From NCBI GenBank assembly GCA_022844585.1, contig JALHLM010000328.1, positions 1 to 7,039 of the forward strand: a stretch of 7,039 bases of DNA, in the 5' to 3' direction. The notes under the pieces were generated by a model. It saw only the letters and a list, made by a program, of their open reading frames with translations. It did not search any database and was not told the origin of the DNA. This stretch comes from Pirellulales bacterium (GTDB taxonomy: Bacteria > Planctomycetota > Planctomycetia > Pirellulales > JALHLM01). The translations under genes were made by a program, and so were the position numbers. Shown piece by piece: positions 4,351 to 7,039 of the stretch. The stretch's first letter is position 1, and each line of letters starts with the position of its first letter.

Positions 4351-5154
4351 TTGCGGCTCGCGATCCTTTCATTTCTCTGCTGGCTCGGACTTGCTACCGC
4401 GATGTGGAGTTTCGAAAACTATCTGGTCTTTCAGCCGAGGGCCTATGCGGCCGCCGATCCCCGTTGGCAGCCGCGCGATTTGGTTTTCGAGGATGTCGAG
4501 ATCGCCTCGTCGGACGGCGTCACGGTGCATGGTTGGTATGCGCCGGTTGATGTACCGCGCGCGACGATTTTGCTGCTGCACGGCAACGGCGGCAACATCA
4601 GCGGGCTGGCGGACGAGTTGCGCATTTTGCAGCGACAACTTGGCGTGGCGGCGCTGGCCATCGACTACCGCGGCTACGGCAAGAGCACTGGTGCGCCAAG
4701 TGAAGCCGGCATCCTCGCCGACGCCCGGGCGGCGCGGAAATGGCTCGCCGAGCGCAGCGGGCAGCGCGAGCCCGACATCGTCCTCTGGGGTTTCTCGATG
4801 GGAGGCGGCGTCGCGGTTGATCTCGCCGCCGAAGACGGCGCCCGCGGCCTCGTGCTGCAAAGCACGTTCACCTCGCTCCCCGACGCCGCGGCGGAGCATT
4901 ACCCCTGGCTGCCGGTCCGCTGGCTAATGCGCAACCGCCTCGACTCGGCGAGCAAGATCGCCCGGTATCGTGGACCGCTACTGCAAAGCCACGGCGACGC
5001 CGACGTCATCGTCCCGTGCCACTTAGGGCAGCAACTCCACGCGCTGGCGAATGGCCCCAAGCGCTTTCTGGAAATTCCCGGCGGGGATCATAATGATTTG
5101 CCGGAGGAGTTGTTCTACGCGGCGTTGGATGAGTTTATTGCGGGGTTGGAGTGA
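4351..5154 (+). CDS. Membrane-anchored alpha/beta hydrolase (Bem46/ABHD-like)
   Basis: 267 aa from the TTG at 4351. The next in-frame candidate, ATG at 4402, would delete the N-terminal hydrophobic segment (residues 1-17), and this family normally has such an anchor followed by N-Y-L-V-F-Q-P. Serine-hydrolase features are complete. HGNGG at 77-81 forms the oxyanion region, DYRGYGKS is at 105-112, and the nucleophile elbow GFSMG at 147-151 gives Ser149. HGDADVIVP at 214-222 holds the likely acid Asp218, and GGDHND at 244-249 gives His247. Expected activity is hydrolysis of an ester, thioester or amide, with unknown substrate, at the membrane and facing either side. No Shine-Dalgarno is visible, and the upstream sequence is repeat DNA. 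A heptamer repeat begins 2-4 nt after the stop. It is an isolated gene between two convergent repeat pairs. Confidence 0.85.
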   Translation: MRLAILSFLCWLGLATAMWSFENYLVFQPRAYAAADPRWQPRDLVFEDVEIASSDGVTVHGWYAPVDVPRATILLLHGNGGNISGLADELRILQRQLGVAALAIDYRGYGKSTGAPSEAGILADARAARKWLAERSGQREPDIVLWGFSMGGGVAVDLAAEDGARGLVLQSTFTSLPDAAAEHYPWLPVRWLMRNRLDSASKIARYRGPLLQSHGDADVIVPCHLGQQLHALANGPKRFLEIPGGDHNDLPEELFYAALDEFIAGLE

Positions 5155-5156
5155 GT

Positions 5157-5189
5157 GAGTTTGAAGTTTTCAGTGTTCAGTTTTCAGTG
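5157..5189 (+). repeat. Heptamer repeat, copy 3 (left end of 560-bp inverted pair)
   Basis: GAGTTTGAAG followed by TTTTCAG, TGTTCAG, TTTTCAG and TG. It begins 2 nt after the hydrolase TGA. Positions 5157-5187 are the exact reverse complement of copy 4 (5686-5716). Confidence 0.88.
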
Positions 5190-5230
5190 AGGAATTGGAC
5201 CGCGTCCGACTGAGAGCATGGACTTTGTGA

Positions 5231-5256
5231 CCGCCCCACCGCTAGGGAATGGGCGG
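5231..5256. terminator. Weak hairpin just after the three-TM gene
   Basis: CCGCCC (5231-5236) and GGGCGG (5251-5256) can form a 6-bp GC stem with a 14-nt loop, about 7 nt beyond the stop of the minus-strand gene. No T-tract follows on that strand, so termination is uncertain. Confidence 0.25.
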
Positions 5257-5262
5257 ATTGGC

Positions 5263-5577
5263 CTACCAATGCGGTCCAGCCGACAGCAACAAGAGTACGC
5301 CAAGCCCCGCATAAGTCAGCATCGCCGTGGCCCCGACCGCAGCCGTGACTGCAAACGTCGCCAACGAGCGACGAAAAGCACGGAGGTTCATGTCGATGAA
5401 TACAAGACGGCACAAGGCCGCAGCGAGCGGTACGGCAAAAAGCAGCAAGGCCATCATACCGGGCAGCTGCGAATTGTCACCAAACGAATACACGCACCAG
5501 GCGACCGGCAATGCCTGCCAAGCCACGGCCAATAACACTGCCGGGCCAAGTCGCCAGGGTTTTGTTTGAGCTTCCAC
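5263..5577 (-). CDS. Small three-TM membrane protein
   Basis: 104 aa, hypothetical, no recognised family. It starts with GTG at 5577, supported by AGGAG at 5584-5588 on the minus strand with 6-nt spacing. Hydrophobic segments lie at about residues 10-32, 38-60 and 70-98. The loop between the second and third is positively charged (R-L-V-F, N-L-R-A-F-R-R-S), suggesting that loop is cytoplasmic. The only short external loop carries S-F-G-D-N-S. The gene lies wholly between a perfect pair of inverted heptamer repeats and is convergent with the hydrolase. It is downstream of the acyltransferase on the same strand but separated by about 130 nt that include a repeat, so it is probably transcribed on its own. 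Confidence 0.68.
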   Translation of the reverse strand: MEAQTKPWRLGPAVLLAVAWQALPVAWCVYSFGDNSQLPGMMALLLFAVPLAAALCRLVFIDMNLRAFRRSLATFAVTAAVGATAMLTYAGLGVLLLLSAGPHW

Positions 5578-5583
5578 GGTAGT

Positions 5584-5588
5584 CTCCT
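5584..5588 (-). promoter_or_regulatory. Shine-Dalgarno AGGAG deciding the GTG start
   Basis: AGGAG on the minus strand, 6 nt upstream of the GTG at 5577. It supports translation of the three-TM gene from that non-ATG codon. Confidence 0.65.
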
Positions 5589-5685
5589 GGAATGTTGGTC
5601 AACAGTCAGGCGACTTTTGCAATCGAATATCACGTCAGACTTGTCGGCTAGGGCGTTTCCTGGGAGGGAGGTGGGCTGCGAAATG

Positions 5686-5716
5686 CTGAAAACTGAACAC
5701 TGAAAACTTCAAACTC
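5686..5716 (-). repeat. Heptamer repeat, copy 4 (right end of 560-bp inverted pair)
   Basis: On the minus strand it reads GAGTTTGAAG, TTTTCAG, TGTTCAG, TTTTCA and G. It is inverted with respect to copy 3. Its first 8 nt overlap the 3' end of the acyltransferase gene and supply that gene's TGA stop. Confidence 0.88.
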
Positions 5717-6935
5717 CTGCCTTCGCTCTCCTCGGAAGCGCCGCGCCGTACGAATCCTTGATGACAAGAAACGGCTTCTCCACTGCAAAATGCAACGCCA
5801 TGGCCGCCAGCATTGAGACGGCTGCGAATACCGGGAAATAAATCAGCAACTGCACGCCGCGCGGTAGGTTGTCGAAGCCTGGGAGCGCTCGTACCGCGGT
5901 CAGCGTGACGCCGATGAAGCACATGTGGACCAGGTACAGGCTGTAGGAGAGTTTCGACAGCACCAACATGCCGCGCGACCCGAGGAAGGGCCGGTCGCGC
6001 TGGGGTTCCAAGACCAGTCCCAGCAGCACCGCGCCGAAGCCCCACGCCAACAGACTGAAAAGCAGCGTGCTGTTGAACCAGTTGATGTCGTTCAACAGCG
6101 GGCGGAATCCAATCAACGCGACGACCAGCGCCGTCCCCGCCAACAACAACCGTCGCGGCGTCTCTGGGCGATTCAACCAGCCGAACGCCTGGCGGTCGCG
6201 GACCAGGAACGCGCACAACGATCCCACTAGCAGCGAATCCAGCGCCAGATGAAACGGGCTGCGCATCGTCCAGAAGCAATCTTCGTAGCCGTCGAACGCG
6301 CCATGCCGCGCGTAAGTCAGCGCCCGCAAGGCGAGCGGGACCAACGTCAGGAGCGCGATCAGCGCGGCCCGCCGTTGAGGCGATTTCATCCTCGCTACCG
6401 GGACGATCAACAGCGGGATGGAAAGATAGAACTTCTCTTCCACGCCCAGCGACCAGAACGCCACGACGATTCGGCTCGGCAGGTAATCCTGCAAGAACAA
6501 CAAGTGAAACCAAAGCTGCTCGCGCACCACACTCACCGGGACGCGATAGAACGGCAGCCAACCAGCCGCGACGATGAACAACCAGGCATAGTACGCGGGT
6601 ACGATGCGGAGGATCCGTTTGACCAGGTAGTCGCGCAGCTCGCCGAAGCGAAACTCCGCGCTCCAGCGCTTCAGGATATGGTGCGAGACCAGAAAGCCGC
6701 TCAGCACAAAAAACAGATCGACCCCGGCCCAGCCATTCACCATCGGGGTCATCAAGTCCCAGCCGAACCCGCCGATCGCGGCCTGAGCCGGATCATAAAA
6801 CGGTCGCACGCCATGCCGGAACAGGACCAGTAGAATTGCAATCCCGCGCAAGCCATCGAGCGCGGCGATGCTCCCCGGCACAGCCTCGAAGCTGAAGTAG
6901 TGCCGCCACGAGAAAGATGAAGCAACGCGTGACAT
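5709..6935 (-). CDS. OafA/YrhL-type membrane acyltransferase (acyltransferase 3)
   Basis: 408 aa from the ATG at 6935. In-frame GTGs at 6950 and 6983 are alternatives and add 5 or 16 residues. This is a polytopic membrane protein with about ten hydrophobic segments. It carries the acyltransferase-3 signatures. I-A-A-L-D-G-L-R-G at 23-31 contains Arg30, which with His41 gives the R-x10-H motif essential in characterised members. GWAGVDLFFVLSGFL is at 68-82, RDYLVKRILRIVPAYY at 101-116 and WSLGVEEKFYL at 161-171. Such enzymes move acyl groups, usually acetyl, across the inner membrane onto O-antigen, exopolysaccharide, peptidoglycan or secondary metabolites. No SGNH partner domain is fused and the acceptor cannot be told from context. 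The stop codon TGA lies inside heptamer repeat copy 4, so the last residues (A-G-V) are encoded partly by repeat DNA. Confidence 0.88.
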   Translation of the reverse strand: MSRVASSFSWRHYFSFEAVPGSIAALDGLRGIAILLVLFRHGVRPFYDPAQAAIGGFGWDLMTPMVNGWAGVDLFFVLSGFLVSHHILKRWSAEFRFGELRDYLVKRILRIVPAYYAWLFIVAAGWLPFYRVPVSVVREQLWFHLLFLQDYLPSRIVVAFWSLGVEEKFYLSIPLLIVPVARMKSPQRRAALIALLTLVPLALRALTYARHGAFDGYEDCFWTMRSPFHLALDSLLVGSLCAFLVRDRQAFGWLNRPETPRRLLLAGTALVVALIGFRPLLNDINWFNSTLLFSLLAWGFGAVLLGLVLEPQRDRPFLGSRGMLVLSKLSYSLYLVHMCFIGVTLTAVRALPGFDNLPRGVQLLIYFPVFAAVSMLAAMALHFAVEKPFLVIKDSYGAALPRRAKAGV

Positions 6936-7039
6936 AGTTTCCGAAATCACCCTAATGCCACGTCGCTCCAGATGTCTCTTCACCGATGGTTTTTCGGTTG
7001 CATTGGGATTAGACCTGAGAATCTTCGGCCGCCCCGTTG

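Larger units (their letters stand above)
5157..5716. mobile_element. Possible 560-bp cassette with 31-bp terminal inverted repeats
   Basis: Perfect 31-bp inverted ends (5157-5187 and 5686-5716) enclose about 500 nt that contain a single gene for a three-TM protein with its own ribosome-binding site. The geometry resembles a non-autonomous mobile element or integrated cassette. There is no transposase, and no target-site duplication is visible (left flank GAGT, right flank CTGC). The same repeat also occurs as a shorter inverted pair at 4155-4296. The alternative is that the repeats simply gather at gene ends and the pairing is incidental. Confidence 0.3.

Noticed and set aside
4155..5716. CRISPR array interpretation of the regularly structured repeats
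   Set aside because: Copies are in both orientations with very unequal spacing, there are no uniform spacers and no cas genes.
5635..6561. 308-codon minus-strand frame overlapping the acyltransferase gene
   Set aside because: Its composition is arginine/alanine/glycine-rich without family features, and the overlapping frame has clear acyltransferase-3 motifs.

Overview
The window looks like chromosomal DNA of a planctomycete, most plausibly a Pirellulales-like lineage. Three things suggest this. There is a secreted DUF1571-type protein, a family I know mainly from Planctomycetota. Several tiny membrane proteins start with an M-D-N-P-Y-x-S-P-like N-terminus. One protein has the 'F-x-L-R-x-L-L' hydrophobic N-terminus common in that phylum. 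The GC content is moderately high. No rRNA, tRNA, CRISPR array or transposase was found.

Left part (about 17-1983, all minus strand). This is a dense run of very small genes, mostly 50-113 codons, each with one or two predicted membrane segments. From upstream to downstream they are a 60-aa two-TM protein, a two-TM reading frame split by an in-frame amber codon, a 51-aa NPYRSP protein, a 68-aa two-TM protein, a 63-aa NPHKSP protein, a 90-aa two-TM protein, a 59/64-aa NPYRSP protein and a 113-aa BamE/SmpA-like membrane-anchored protein. Four of these starts carry nearly the same element: TGCTAGA(A/C)T exactly 6 nt before the ATG. It reads as an extended -10 box placed so that transcription would begin at the start codon, that is, leaderless mRNA.

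Middle (2087-4151). A TylF-type O-methyltransferase (minus) is divergent from a secreted DUF1571 protein (plus), with a 411-nt intergenic region between them. The DUF1571 gene has a strong Shine-Dalgarno and ends in a clear intrinsic terminator.

Right part (4155-6983). A Bem46-like alpha/beta hydrolase (plus), a 104-aa three-TM protein (minus) and an OafA-type membrane acyltransferase (minus). The gaps contain at least five copies of a polar repeat, GTTTGAAG followed by TTTTCAG-like heptamers. The copies are arranged in inverted pairs: one pair encloses a 79-nt hairpin-containing core, and another encloses the three-TM gene between perfect 31-bp inverted ends (560 bp overall).

The methyltransferase and the acyltransferase could both decorate surface glycans, but they are not adjacent and no pathway can be asserted. 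The most unusual signals are the start-codon-abutting promoter motif and the heptamer repeat family with its cassette-like geometry.
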